Of a stretch of 64,000 bases of DNA, positions 43,703 through 51,938 are shown piece by piece. A program made the position numbers and the translations under genes. Numbering within the stretch: the first letter of the stretch is position 1; each line of letters begins with the position of its first letter. The DNA is taken from NCBI GenBank assembly GCA_903903985.1, contig CAIVAT010000018.1, forward strand, positions 124,001 to 188,000, given 5' to 3'. The notes beneath the pieces were generated by a model. That model was not told the origin of the DNA and made no database searches. It saw only the letters and a program-made list of their open reading frames with translations. This DNA is from an uncultured Bacteroidales bacterium. Lineage in GTDB: Bacteria > Bacteroidota > Bacteroidia > Bacteroidales > FEN-979.

Positions 43703-45055
43703 TCATTTCCCCGGTTTTTCCCTTTTACCGTAAACCATCCTGCGATAATTCCAGTTGCTCATGAATGACCAATAAGCGCTGGTTAAACTTCCTGTCCGCC
43801 ACCATGTTTTCAACATCCGGCGTTTCAGAAACGCGGGTTCATACACTTTGTTGTATGCCTTGTAAATATAATCCTGCAATTCAATACGGTCCATATGGAT
43901 GGGAGCAAAGACCAGTGATTCATAGCCATAATGCTGCCAGTCCTCCGGGAAATTGTTCATGACCAGCCGCCCTTCTTTTTTCATCCGTTCGAAAAGCCTT
44001 GTTCCGGGCAGCGGGGTGAGCATGGTAGACTGGATGGAATCGGCATGGCTTTCGCGGGTAAATTTCACACGGTGGTCAATCCGTTCAATGGTATCATCTT
44101 CCCATCCGAAGATGATGCCGGCAATCACGGCAATTCCGTATTTGTGAATTTTCCGGAAAACCTCATCGTACGAATTGACACCCATTTTTGCATTTAGCTT
44201 TTTATTGGCGCCGACAAGCTGGTCTTCTCTTTCTGATTCAATCCCGATGAAAAGCATCCGGCAACCGCTTTTAGCAGCATATTTCAGTACTTCCTCATTG
44301 TCTGCCACGTTCAGGGAAGCCTGCCCGATCCAGTCTTTTTTAATTCCCCGGTCGATCATTGCCTTGAAAAGCCCGATGGCCCGGTTTTGGGCCTGCACCG
44401 TATTGCCTACGATGTTATCATCCAGGATGAAAAGATTCTTCTGGGGTATTTCTTCCATTTCGCTGATCACTTCCGCGATCTGGCGATAACGGTAATTCCT
44501 GCCATTGAAAGCGGTCACCGAACAGAAATCGCAGTTCATCGGGCATCCACGGGTTGTTTGAATGGATGCAAAAATATAAGCCGGATGAAACAGTTCTCTC
44601 CGGGGTTTTGGAGACTCGATCGGGTCGCTGAGCGGTCCTTGATAGATGCGCTGCAACTTGTTGTTTTCGAAATCGCTGATCACCCGGGGCCAACTTGTTT
44701 CTGCCTCTCCGATCACAACTGCATCTACAAATTCGGAGGCCTCCCCGGGCACCATGGATACGTGGATACCCCCGATCACTGTTGGAATCCCCTCATCACG
44801 GTAAAGTTTGGCAAGTTCATAGGCACGGGTCACCGTCGAGCTGAATGCAGTAAAACCAACAAGGTCAGCTTTATAATACCTGAAAATACGAAAATTCTCA
44901 TCGATGATTTTTACCTTCCAGTCTGGAGGCGTCAATGCGGCAATAATACCCAGGCTAAGCGGCTGATAGCGCGTATCCTTGTTGATAATAAACCCGCTTC
45001 CGTTTTTGGTTGCCGGGTTCACCAGAAGGAGTGTCTTTTTTCTTCCGTGTTTCAT
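43703..45055 (-). CDS. B12-binding domain radical SAM protein (copy 1)
   Basis: A 450-residue class B type radical SAM enzyme. The N-terminal Rossmann-like cobalamin domain (about 1-150) has IIDENFRIFRY, GFTAFSSTVTRAYELA and GGIHVSMVPGEA. The canonical DxHxxG histidine is not present. The cluster motif is CPMNCDFC near 165-172 in RGCPMNCDFCSVTAFNG. A C-terminal extension runs to residue 450. It is a tandem paralogue of the next gene, with a 17-bp gap. Enzymes of this group methylate or rearrange unactivated carbon or phosphorus; the substrate is unknown. Confidence 0.92.
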   Translation of the reverse strand: MKHGRKKTLLLVNPATKNGSGFIINKDTRYQPLSLGIIAALTPPDWKVKIIDENFRIFRYYKADLVGFTAFSSTVTRAYELAKLYRDEGIPTVIGGIHVSMVPGEASEFVDAVVIGEAETSWPRVISDFENNKLQRIYQGPLSDPIESPKPRRELFHPAYIFASIQTTRGCPMNCDFCSVTAFNGRNYRYRQIAEVISEMEEIPQKNLFILDDNIVGNTVQAQNRAIGLFKAMIDRGIKKDWIGQASLNVADNEEVLKYAAKSGCRMLFIGIESEREDQLVGANKKLNAKMGVNSYDEVFRKIHKYGIAVIAGIIFGWEDDTIERIDHRVKFTRESHADSIQSTMLTPLPGTRLFERMKKEGRLVMNNFPEDWQHYGYESLVFAPIHMDRIELQDYIYKAYNKVYEPAFLKRRMLKTWWRTGSLTSAYWSFMSNWNYRRMVYGKREKPGK

Positions 45056-45072
45056 TCAATGCGGTTCAACGC

Positions 45073-46428
45073 TTATTTGCAGTAATGGATGGGCCGTTCC
45101 AGCATGATGTCGCGGTACTGGAAATTGATTTTCTGCGACCAGATCGCGGTTTCAAGGCACCTTGTATTGTAAAGGGTTTTCAGGAATCGCATGCGAAGGT
45201 GCATGGGATCATATATCCGTTCCCACCCTTTGGACATCCGGTTCGCCAGGTCGGCTGAGTCGATATGAGGATGGCGGATCACAATGTCTTCCCAGTTATA
45301 AAATTGCCAGTCATGAGGAAAATTTTCACACGTAAGCCGGTTTTCTTCCTGCATGCGTCGGCTGAGTTTGGTGCCGGGATAGGGTGTGAGCATGCTTGTC
45401 TGGATACCATCGAGGTTCAGTTTTGAGATAAACCGGGCACGGTCCGTAATATCCTGCGGTCGGTCGGTTTCCATGGCAAAAATAAAAGTGCCGAGGATGC
45501 CGATCCCTGCTTTGTGAAACTTTTTTATGACGTGACGGTAATTCTCTGCCCCTTTGCGAAGGTTGTTCTTTTTATTGGCCGATTTCAGCCCTTCGGCATT
45601 TTCAGTTTCAAACCCCACCAGCAGCATCTTGCAACCGCTTGCAGCAGCAAGTCTGAGCGCTTCCGGGTCATCGGCAAAATCAATGGATGTCTGCGAAAAC
45701 CAGTTAAACTTCAATTTGCGGTCGATGATGCTCCTGAAAAGTTCCTTTGCCCGTTCACGATGGTTCTGGGTGATGCCACCGATGTTGTCATCGACAAAAA
45801 AAATGTTTCGTCCGTCTCCATGGTAGGATTGAAGTTCCTCCAGCACCTCAGCGGTCGGACGTGTACGGAAATGCCCGCCATTGAATGATGTCACTGAACA
45901 AAAATCACAATTCATCGGGCATCCGCGCGAGGTTTGCACGGAACGCCAATAGTAAAGCGGGTATTGCAGATCATGCCGGGGGATCGGCTGATCCTTCATC
46001 TCGGTAAAATCCCCGTGATAGACTTTTTTAAGCCTGCCGGCCTCAAAATCGGCCACTGCGGTCGCCCATACATTCTCGGCTTCACCAACAACCACTGCAT
46101 CGACATATCTCAGGGCCTCCTCTGTGCACATGGAAGCGTGGATTCCCCCCATCACAACGGGTATGTTTTTATCGCGGTAAACCTTTGCAATCTCATAGGC
46201 CCGGTAAGCATTTGGTGTGTATGCCGTGATACCAACCAGGTTGGCCTCACGGTACCGGAAAGTCTGGTAATTCTCATCCAGGATCCTTGTTTTCCAGGGA
46301 GCGGGCGTCAGGGCGGCAATGATGCCCAGGCTCAGCGGTGGCGTTTTGTCATGTTTTTTATTCGACAGTCCAACACGGTAACGGCTTACCGGGTTGATTA
46401 AAAGCAGGCGCGGATTGGTATCGTTCAT
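45073..46428 (-). CDS. B12-binding domain radical SAM protein (copy 2)
   Basis: A 451-residue paralogue of the preceding enzyme. The cobalamin-domain segments are PPLSLGIIAALTPAPWKTRI, LDENYQTFRY (no lower-ligand His) and MGGIHASMCTEEALRYVDAV. The 4Fe-4S motif CPMNCDFC lies in SRGCPMNCDFCSVTSFNGG, and the C-terminal region ends LERPIHYCK. The pair is divergent from the ACP/ketosynthase genes, whose promoter lies in the short gap, so action on the same product is possible but unproven. Confidence 0.92.
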   Translation of the reverse strand: MNDTNPRLLLINPVSRYRVGLSNKKHDKTPPLSLGIIAALTPAPWKTRILDENYQTFRYREANLVGITAYTPNAYRAYEIAKVYRDKNIPVVMGGIHASMCTEEALRYVDAVVVGEAENVWATAVADFEAGRLKKVYHGDFTEMKDQPIPRHDLQYPLYYWRSVQTSRGCPMNCDFCSVTSFNGGHFRTRPTAEVLEELQSYHGDGRNIFFVDDNIGGITQNHRERAKELFRSIIDRKLKFNWFSQTSIDFADDPEALRLAAASGCKMLLVGFETENAEGLKSANKKNNLRKGAENYRHVIKKFHKAGIGILGTFIFAMETDRPQDITDRARFISKLNLDGIQTSMLTPYPGTKLSRRMQEENRLTCENFPHDWQFYNWEDIVIRHPHIDSADLANRMSKGWERIYDPMHLRMRFLKTLYNTRCLETAIWSQKINFQYRDIMLERPIHYCK

Positions 46429-46483
46429 CTGGTTTGTAACTGGCCGCCAAATTAAGTTTTTATCCCGTTATGGCAAAATATTT

Positions 46484-46491
46484 TACCTTTG
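46484..46491 (+). promoter_or_regulatory. -7 box (TACCTTTG) for the ACP gene cluster
   Basis: TACCTTTG fits TAnnTTTG, 27 bp before the ACP ATG at 46518. It lies inside a longer possible reading frame from 46470, which argues for the shorter ACP. Confidence 0.55.
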
Positions 46492-46517
46492 CTATCTTAA
46501 AACTATTGAAAGGGGAC

Positions 46518-46751
46518 ATGGAAGAGTTTATTAAACATATTGAAGCTGAATTTGATGACCTTAAACCGGGCGTATTGATGGCGGACAGTAATTTCAGGGA
46601 AACATTTGAATGGAATTCGATCAATGCGCTGATACTGATCGCCATGGTAAAAACCGAGTATGATGTAACCCTTACCGCAGATGACCTGATCCAATCAAAA
46701 ACCGTCAATGATCTGTATTCACTGATCGACAACCGTAAATCCAAATCCTAA
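46518..46751 (+). CDS. Acyl carrier protein
   Basis: A 77-residue four-helix carrier protein beginning MEEFIKHIEAEFDD. The phosphopantetheine attachment serine is in FEWNSINALILI, where the usual DSL is replaced by NSI. VKTEYDVTLTADDLIQSKTV matches helix III and the following loop. It is not the housekeeping AcpP, judging from the altered site and the context of ketosynthase III and SDR. The last codons (NRKSKS) and the stop are encoded by family D heptamers that continue to the next ATG. Confidence 0.88.
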   Translation: MEEFIKHIEAEFDDLKPGVLMADSNFRETFEWNSINALILIAMVKTEYDVTLTADDLIQSKTVNDLYSLIDNRKSKS

Positions 46752-46772
46752 TTCGTAAATCGTAAATCCCAC
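46735..46772 (+). repeat. Heptamer array, family D (AAATCGT words), spanning the ACP stop
   Basis: The words CGTAAAT, AAATCCT, AATTCGT, AAATCGT and AAATCCC run from the ACP C-terminal codons through its TAA to the ketosynthase ATG at 46773. Confidence 0.8.
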
Positions 46773-47828
46773 ATGGCTCTGTTTTCCCTTTCCGGGATAA
46801 AGATCAGCGGAATAGCAGCAGCAGTTCCCGAGAATAAGAAATCCAATGCAAATTACCAATGGATTGCCATCAGGGAACGTCAATCGCTGATGAAAAATAT
46901 TGGTGTTGAAACGCGCAGGGTTGCTTTAAAGGGAACCACTACTTCCGACCTGTGTGTTGTTGCAGCTGAGAAATTATTGCAGGAGCTGAAATGGGACAGA
47001 ACCGGAGTTGAATTGCTGATCTTTGTTTCGCAATCGCGCGATTACCTTGTTCCAACCACTGCATGCATCATCCAGGACCGATTGGGGCTGCCTCATTCCT
47101 GTGTGGCCATGGATATCGGGCTTGGTTGTTCGGGGTTTGTATACGGGTTATCGGTCATCGGCAGCATGATGCAATCAGGGGCTTTTAAGAAAGCCTTGCT
47201 GATGGTGGGAGATATTTCGACCCTTACCACCTGTTACCGTGATAAAAGCACCTATCCGTTATTCGGCGACGCCGGAACCGTTACGGCAGTGGAATATGAT
47301 AGCAATGCCCCGGTGATGCACTTCAACCTGCAAACCGACGGTTCAGGATATCGGGCGCTCATGATCAGGGATGGGGGAGCAAGGAATGCCATGTCGAGGC
47401 AGTCGTTTGAAATTAAAAAGATCGGGAAAGGAATCTACCGGTCACGCCTTCATCTGGAATTGGATGGAATAGAGGTTTTTAACTTTACTTTGCGCGAAGT
47501 GGTCCCGAATATTAAAAAGTTACTGGCCAGCACAGGCGGAACCCTCGCGTCAATTGATTTTGTCGTGTTTCACCAGGCTAACCGGCTTATCAATGAAACC
47601 CTGCGGAAAATGCTGAAGCTGGAGACGGACAAGGTGCCTTACTCGATCAGGGATTTTGGAAACACCAGTGGAGCTTCGGTTCCGCTGACCATGATCACGG
47701 CACTGAAAAATCCTCTTGAAACCGGTAAAACAAAATTGCTGCTTTCTGCATTTGGTGTCGGACTGTCATGGGGTTCAGTCGTGGTTGAAACGGATCGTAT
47801 TTGCATTCCTGATTTGATCGAAGTATAA
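46773..47828 (+). CDS. 3-oxoacyl-ACP synthase III family protein (ketosynthase III)
   Basis: A 351-residue thiolase-fold enzyme. The catalytic Cys 119 is in DIGLGCSGFVYGLS, the His in FVVFHQANRLIN near 266 and the Asn in RDFGNTSGASVPLTM near 298. The active-site triad is therefore complete. In this setting it probably condenses or transfers an acyl group to or from the adjacent ACP rather than starting housekeeping fatty-acid synthesis. The stop and the SDR ATG share a base (TAATG), so translation is coupled. Confidence 0.92.
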   Translation: MALFSLSGIKISGIAAAVPENKKSNANYQWIAIRERQSLMKNIGVETRRVALKGTTTSDLCVVAAEKLLQELKWDRTGVELLIFVSQSRDYLVPTTACIIQDRLGLPHSCVAMDIGLGCSGFVYGLSVIGSMMQSGAFKKALLMVGDISTLTTCYRDKSTYPLFGDAGTVTAVEYDSNAPVMHFNLQTDGSGYRALMIRDGGARNAMSRQSFEIKKIGKGIYRSRLHLELDGIEVFNFTLREVVPNIKKLLASTGGTLASIDFVVFHQANRLINETLRKMLKLETDKVPYSIRDFGNTSGASVPLTMITALKNPLETGKTKLLLSAFGVGLSWGSVVVETDRICIPDLIEV

Positions 47829-48604
47829 TGGATGAATTCTCATTAACCGGAAAAACCATTCTCATCACCGGTGCCTCTTCCGGTATCGGCCGGGAAACTG
47901 CAATCCTTGCAGGTGAATATGGCGCAACCCTTTTTATAACCGGTCGCAACCCTGTAAGACTCCGGGAGACATTTAACCGTCTTGGGAAAACAGGTGACAC
48001 GTTACGCGTGGCAAGTGATGAATCAACGAGTCCCCGTCACGTGTCGCGCGTCACGGACCTGATTATCGAAACCGAAATGGATGCACTCGTGGATGCCCTC
48101 CCTCCACTCGACGGCATCGTTCATTGTGCCGGGATTGTTGGCCCGCTGCCCGCCAAATTCATCACTCAGCCCGATATCGATCACATGTTTGGAATCAACT
48201 ATCATGCTCCCGTGAAACTGACCGGTAAGATCCTGCGGAAAAAAAAGCTCTCCAACGGTGCTTCCATTTTATTCATGTCGACCATCGCCACGAAGAATCC
48301 TTATTTCGGAGGCGCACTGTACAGTGGTTCGAAAGCAGCCCTCGAAGCCTATTCCAAAACACTTGCTCTTGAATTGGTTTCAAAAGGAATCCGGTCCAAT
48401 TGCATAATGGCCGGGTTGGTTCATACACCCATGATCGAAAACCCGTCAGAAAAAAACATGCAGGAAGAAGCCCTTGAGCGTTACCTGAAAAGATATCCGT
48501 TGGGCATTGGCCAACCGAAAGAGATCGCCCGGGCCACCATATTTTTTATGTCCGACGCTTCAAAATGGATCACGGGGACCTCTCTCATCATGGGAGGGGA
48601 GTGA
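47828..48604 (+). CDS. Short-chain dehydrogenase/reductase with in-frame repeat insertion
   Basis: A 258-residue FabG-like SDR. The cofactor loop TGASSGIGRETA is at 12-23, GIVHCAGIVG has the NAG-equivalent region, the catalytic Ser is in ILFMSTIATKN and the YxxxK in YSGSK near 169-173. The insert between the second and third strands (about 55-76, TLRVASDESTSPRHVSRV) is encoded by an inverted pair of family B words. It probably reduces the ketoacyl-ACP made by the adjacent synthase, or oxidises a sugar. Confidence 0.92.
   Translation: MDEFSLTGKTILITGASSGIGRETAILAGEYGATLFITGRNPVRLRETFNRLGKTGDTLRVASDESTSPRHVSRVTDLIIETEMDALVDALPPLDGIVHCAGIVGPLPAKFITQPDIDHMFGINYHAPVKLTGKILRKKKLSNGASILFMSTIATKNPYFGGALYSGSKAALEAYSKTLALELVSKGIRSNCIMAGLVHTPMIENPSEKNMQEEALERYLKRYPLGIGQPKEIARATIFFMSDASKWITGTSLIMGGE
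47992..48056 (+). repeat. Inverted family B words in frame inside the SDR gene
   Basis: GTGACACGTTACGCGTG and CGTCACGTGTCGCGCGTCAC are imperfect inverted copies separated by about 25 bp. The GTCACGY words match those near thrA and radA. The used frame is free of stops. Confidence 0.75.
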
Positions 48605-48615
48605 AAACGTGACAT

Positions 48616-48657
48616 TTGACAAATCGTAAATTGCAAATCGTAAACTGTAAATTGCAG
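48616..48657 (+). repeat. Heptamer array, family D, before the glycosyltransferase
   Basis: Tandem words AAATCGT, AAATTGC, AAATCGT, AAACTGT and AAATTGC lie directly upstream of the ATG at 48658. The frame is open through the array from a TTG, so an N-terminal extension of 14 residues is formally possible. Confidence 0.85.
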
Positions 48658-49581
48658 ATGTTGCATCCAGTTAAATTTTCAATCGTGGTCCCTGTTTTTA
48701 ACAGCGAGCAATCCCTGGAAGAATTGTTTGCCGGCGTATCGTTGGTGTTTGAAACCCTGCAGGAGCCTTTTGAAGTCGTTTTTGTAGATGATTACAGCCG
48801 CGACAGCAGCTGGGATGTCATCACCAGGTTGAAACTAAAGTACCCCGATCTGATCACAGCAATCAAACTGAGCAGGAATTTCGGGCAGCACAATGCTACT
48901 TTTTGCGGCCTCAGCTTTGCCAAAGGAGCTTTGATCATCACCATCGATGATGACCTGCAAACACCGCCATCTGAAATCACGAAGTTGATTGCAAAATACA
49001 ATGAATCAAAAGCGGATATGGTCTATGGTTCCATCATCCATAAAAACCATTCACAAATGAGGAACATCGGCAGCCAGTCCTTCAAAGCCTCGGCAAAAGT
49101 TCTTCACAATTCACGCGGAGAAGGGTCTTCTTTCCGCCTCCTGACTTCTGAACTTGCGAAAAAAATTCTCCATCACCACCAGAATTTTATTTTCCTCGAT
49201 GAAGTATTGTTATGGTATACCGATGATGTCGTCTTTGCCGAAGTGATGCACCTGCCCAGGAAATACCAACAATCGGGCTATTCGTTCACCTCCCTGCTGA
49301 AGCTTATTGCAAACCTGGTTCTCTACTATACGATGGTCCCCTTGAAATTCCTGGTTTATGGCGGATTTATCATCTCGCTGGTCACCTTTTTCTTTGGTTT
49401 GTATTTCATCGTAAAAAAGATGGTTTATAACGTACCGCTTGGTTTCACCTCCCTGATCGTGACCATCCTTTTTTCAACAAGCATCATCCTTTTCAGCCTT
49501 GGCGTGTTGGGTGAATACCTCAGCAGGATCTACCAGGTACAAAACCGCAAACCGCCGTATTCGATTAAAAAAGTGATTTGA
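48658..49581 (+). CDS. Glycosyltransferase family 2 (polyprenyl-phosphate type)
   Basis: A 307-residue GT-A enzyme with two C-terminal membrane helices (about 225-250 and 262-285), the layout of DPM1/GtrB/ArnC-like transferases. FSIVVPVFNSEQSLEELF starts the fold, FVDDYSRDSSW holds the first Asp site and ITIDDDLQTPPSEI the DxD-like metal site. It probably moves a sugar onto polyprenyl phosphate at the inner membrane. The ATG at 48658 follows the heptamer array; upstream codons are array sequence. Confidence 0.92.
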   Translation: MLHPVKFSIVVPVFNSEQSLEELFAGVSLVFETLQEPFEVVFVDDYSRDSSWDVITRLKLKYPDLITAIKLSRNFGQHNATFCGLSFAKGALIITIDDDLQTPPSEITKLIAKYNESKADMVYGSIIHKNHSQMRNIGSQSFKASAKVLHNSRGEGSSFRLLTSELAKKILHHHQNFIFLDEVLLWYTDDVVFAEVMHLPRKYQQSGYSFTSLLKLIANLVLYYTMVPLKFLVYGGFIISLVTFFFGLYFIVKKMVYNVPLGFTSLIVTILFSTSIILFSLGVLGEYLSRIYQVQNRKPPYSIKKVI

Positions 49582-49589
49582 CTATAGAT

Positions 49590-49625
49590 AATGCAACCAA
49601 TGCAAGCAATGTAAGGAATGAGTGG
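49590..49625 (+). repeat. Nonamer array, family H (AATGCAACC words)
   Basis: AATGCAACC, AATGCAAGC, AATGTAAGG and AATGAGTGG are in register right after the glycosyltransferase stop. The reverse complement resembles the CATTGTTTT array at 43653-43679. Confidence 0.75.
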
Positions 49626-49677
49626 ATTATGAAAATGTGGTTTGTCACAAATCGTGCACGGTTACACAAAATCAGAT

Positions 49678-50010
49678 ATGTTTAAATCCAGCAGCCAACG
49701 TTCAACATTATCAGCAACAGGAGGAATTTTTTTTCTGGCAATTCCTTTATTTTATCAAATAGAATGGATTTATATCTTCGGATTATTTGACAATCAGGCT
49801 GATCGGGTCAAAAGATACACGCAAATCCTTCCTTCTTTCCTCAAAGATCCCGGAAATGCCTCTTGGTTATTCGTGGCTTCCTGTGTCATTGCAATGATCT
49901 TATTTTCAGTTTGTTTGAAACATTCACGCAAGACAATGAAATTTCTTTGTATTGCAATGCTGGTCCTTGCCGGTTTGCTTTTCCTGTTACTCTTATTCAG
50001 CATGATGTAA
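49678..50010 (+). CDS. Small membrane protein, function unknown
   Basis: A 110-residue protein from the ATG at 49678. It has three predicted helices (FFLAIPLFYQIEWIYIFGLF, SWLFVASCVIAMILFSVCL and a C-terminal CIAMLVLAGLLFLLLLF) and a short soluble loop. I recognise no family. Its position between a polyprenyl-type glycosyltransferase and an acyltransferase suggests a membrane partner in the same pathway. The frame is also open to a TTG at 49642, but the ATG is preferred. Confidence 0.6.
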   Translation: MFKSSSQRSTLSATGGIFFLAIPLFYQIEWIYIFGLFDNQADRVKRYTQILPSFLKDPGNASWLFVASCVIAMILFSVCLKHSRKTMKFLCIAMLVLAGLLFLLLLFSMM

Positions 50011-50069
50011 CCAACCCATGTTCCCATCCACCTGTGCAACTGTCCGCCTGTTAATCTAACTCCTGAAAA

Positions 50070-50747
50070 ATGAAATATTCCCGTTATGGCATATCGATTC
50101 ACTTTCTGAAGGAAGACGAAATTGAGCTGGTCAGGCAATGGAGAAACGATCCGGTCGTGGTCAGCAATTACGAATACAGGGAGCATATCACAGCGGAGAT
50201 GCAAAAGGAATGGTTCAGGTCGATCAACAACATTGATAACCTGTACACGATCATCGAGTACCAGGGAGCGAAAATCGGTGTCATCAATATAAAAAACATC
50301 AACTGGGAAGAGCGTGTCTGCGAGGGAGGGATTTTTCTGCCGGACCCCAGGTTCCATCAAACGTTTTTGCCGGCTATCGTTTCATATATCACCACGGAAA
50401 TTGCTTTCAATGTTTTTGAATGGAACATTTGCTATGCCCATGTGCTGAAGGAGAATAAAAGTGTGCAGTCCTTTGTTAAAATGCTTGGATATGAACAGAT
50501 GGAAGGACAGGAATCGTTGAACAACCAGCAATACCAGATTACCCGTGCCTCTTTTGAAAAACGCGCCTTAAAGATAAAAAAGGCAATTTCCGTTCTTGCG
50601 GGAAACGAAGAAAAAGGGGTGCTTTTCATCGGGACTGCTGAATTTTCAGATCCGCTGGTGCTGCAATGGGAAGAGAAAGTGAAAGCAAGCCGGTTTATTA
50701 CCAGGGCAGAAACCACCGAAGAAGGACGGTTTTATTCTTTTTCCTGA
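50070..50747 (+). CDS. GNAT family N-acetyltransferase (RimJ/RimL-like)
   Basis: A 225-residue protein. Residues 1-165 form a GNAT fold with VRQWRNDPVVVSNYEYREHI and GYEQMEGQES, similar to sugar N-acetyltransferases of the PseH/RimL group. About 60 C-terminal residues (VLAGNEEKGVLFIGTAEF ...) form an extension I do not recognise. The context favours transfer of an acetyl or longer acyl group to an amino sugar. The 3' end overlaps the convergent sulfotransferase gene by 16 bp. Confidence 0.82.
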   Translation: MKYSRYGISIHFLKEDEIELVRQWRNDPVVVSNYEYREHITAEMQKEWFRSINNIDNLYTIIEYQGAKIGVINIKNINWEERVCEGGIFLPDPRFHQTFLPAIVSYITTEIAFNVFEWNICYAHVLKENKSVQSFVKMLGYEQMEGQESLNNQQYQITRASFEKRALKIKKAISVLAGNEEKGVLFIGTAEFSDPLVLQWEEKVKASRFITRAETTEEGRFYSFS

Positions 50748-51808
50748 AAAGCCACGGCACTTTTCTCGGAAAACCGGCTGTATATTCTAACAAGCTTAGG
50801 TAAATTCAGGGAGAGCCACCTGCTGCTGCGATAGGGCAACAGTGAACCCCATTGCATCAGCCTGAAAAGAATTTTCCCATAAGCTGCCATTGGCAGGGAT
50901 TTCAGGAAAACCACCATGCTGAACTGCTTCGTTTTCCTGCTGTATCCCATGGTGTCGGCAGTTTTTCCCGCAATCTGATCGGCGATTTTCACCTCCAGGT
51001 CTGTCAGCTGAGATTTCCAAAGATCCATTCTTCCGGTATTGACCGGATCCATAAGGCTTTGGTGGATTTTCCATATCACCGGGTCCGGAAAAACTGACAA
51101 TAATTCATCCTTTTTTTTGTAATATTCAAAAACCTCAGGAACATAAGGAATACCAAGAAAAGCACACAATTCCCGCATCGATTCCTCTGGCTTCATGACC
51201 AGATCCTCATAGCGGATGATATAGAACCTGTCGGGAAACCTGTTCTGACAGGCAAGAAAAAGTTTGGTTACGTATACCCAGCGTGCTACCTGGAGTGTCA
51301 GTATCGGGGCTTCAAGTTTTACCTCCTGCAGGTTCTTCAACGAAACATAATTATCCCTGTAATCGCGGATGATACATATAAACCAGGCTTTGGGGAAAAT
51401 ATTGATCAGTCTTTTCATGTAAACGGAATAGACAGGGTTTTTATCCCCGACCAACCTGATCTCCTGCTTGGGAAAGACTGAAAAGGAGTGTTCATTCAGC
51501 TTGATCAACAAGTCCTGGATGGTACAGTTGTTCTCGAGTTTCAGCAGGTCCGTTGTAAATAATTCACGGTTGATCCTCAGGTTTTCAAGTTTTCTGTTGT
51601 TGAACACATTGGGTTGAAAAACGTGATCGACAAATGACAGAATTTTTTCTTTATCCCAGGTCTTCACATTTTTGAATTTCTGGTAAAGCGGAAGGAATAT
51701 CGGCAGTTCAGGCGGAATCTTGACATTTGGGTGGGCATCGAATAATGTCTTCAGCAGTGTGGTTCCCGATCGGGGCCGGCCTAAAATGAAAAAAAATGGA
51801 ACTCCCAT
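50732..51808 (-). CDS. Sulfotransferase family protein (copy 1)
   Basis: A 358-residue PAPS-dependent sulfotransferase fold. The 5'-phosphosulfate loop FILGRPRSGTTLLKTLFDAH is at 7-26, and the 3'-phosphate segment AWFICIIRDYRDNYVS lies near 143. IIRYEDLVMKPEESM is a further typical block. The C-terminal 60 residues are basic and hydrophobic. It is a tandem paralogue of the next gene. It probably sulfates a glycan or lipid made by the neighbouring genes; the acceptor is unknown. Confidence 0.9.
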   Translation of the reverse strand: MGVPFFFILGRPRSGTTLLKTLFDAHPNVKIPPELPIFLPLYQKFKNVKTWDKEKILSFVDHVFQPNVFNNRKLENLRINRELFTTDLLKLENNCTIQDLLIKLNEHSFSVFPKQEIRLVGDKNPVYSVYMKRLINIFPKAWFICIIRDYRDNYVSLKNLQEVKLEAPILTLQVARWVYVTKLFLACQNRFPDRFYIIRYEDLVMKPEESMRELCAFLGIPYVPEVFEYYKKKDELLSVFPDPVIWKIHQSLMDPVNTGRMDLWKSQLTDLEVKIADQIAGKTADTMGYSRKTKQFSMVVFLKSLPMAAYGKILFRLMQWGSLLPYRSSRWLSLNLPKLVRIYSRFSEKSAVAFQEKE

Positions 51809-51866
51809 GATGTGACAGGTTTTTTAAGGTGAACTTTTAACTACATCTCATCGGTACGCCATCCTG

Positions 51867-51938
51867 ACCTCACCCTGACCCTCTCCTATAGGAGCGGGAA
51901 TTCCCCTTCTCCTGCAGAAGAAGGGGTCAGGGGATGAG
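51867..51938. repeat. Palindromic repeat, family G, overlapping the sulfotransferase 2 end
   Basis: An imperfect palindrome with arms CCTCACCCTGACCCTCTCC and GAAGGGGTCAGGGGATGAGG. It encodes the last residues (HPLTPSSAGEGEFPLL) and the stop of the gene at 51886-53004, then extends into the 78-bp gap. Confidence 0.8.

Noticed and set aside
44387-45085. A 232-codon plus-strand frame over the radical SAM gene
   Set aside because: It is antisense to the CPMNCDFC enzyme, with no start context or domain.
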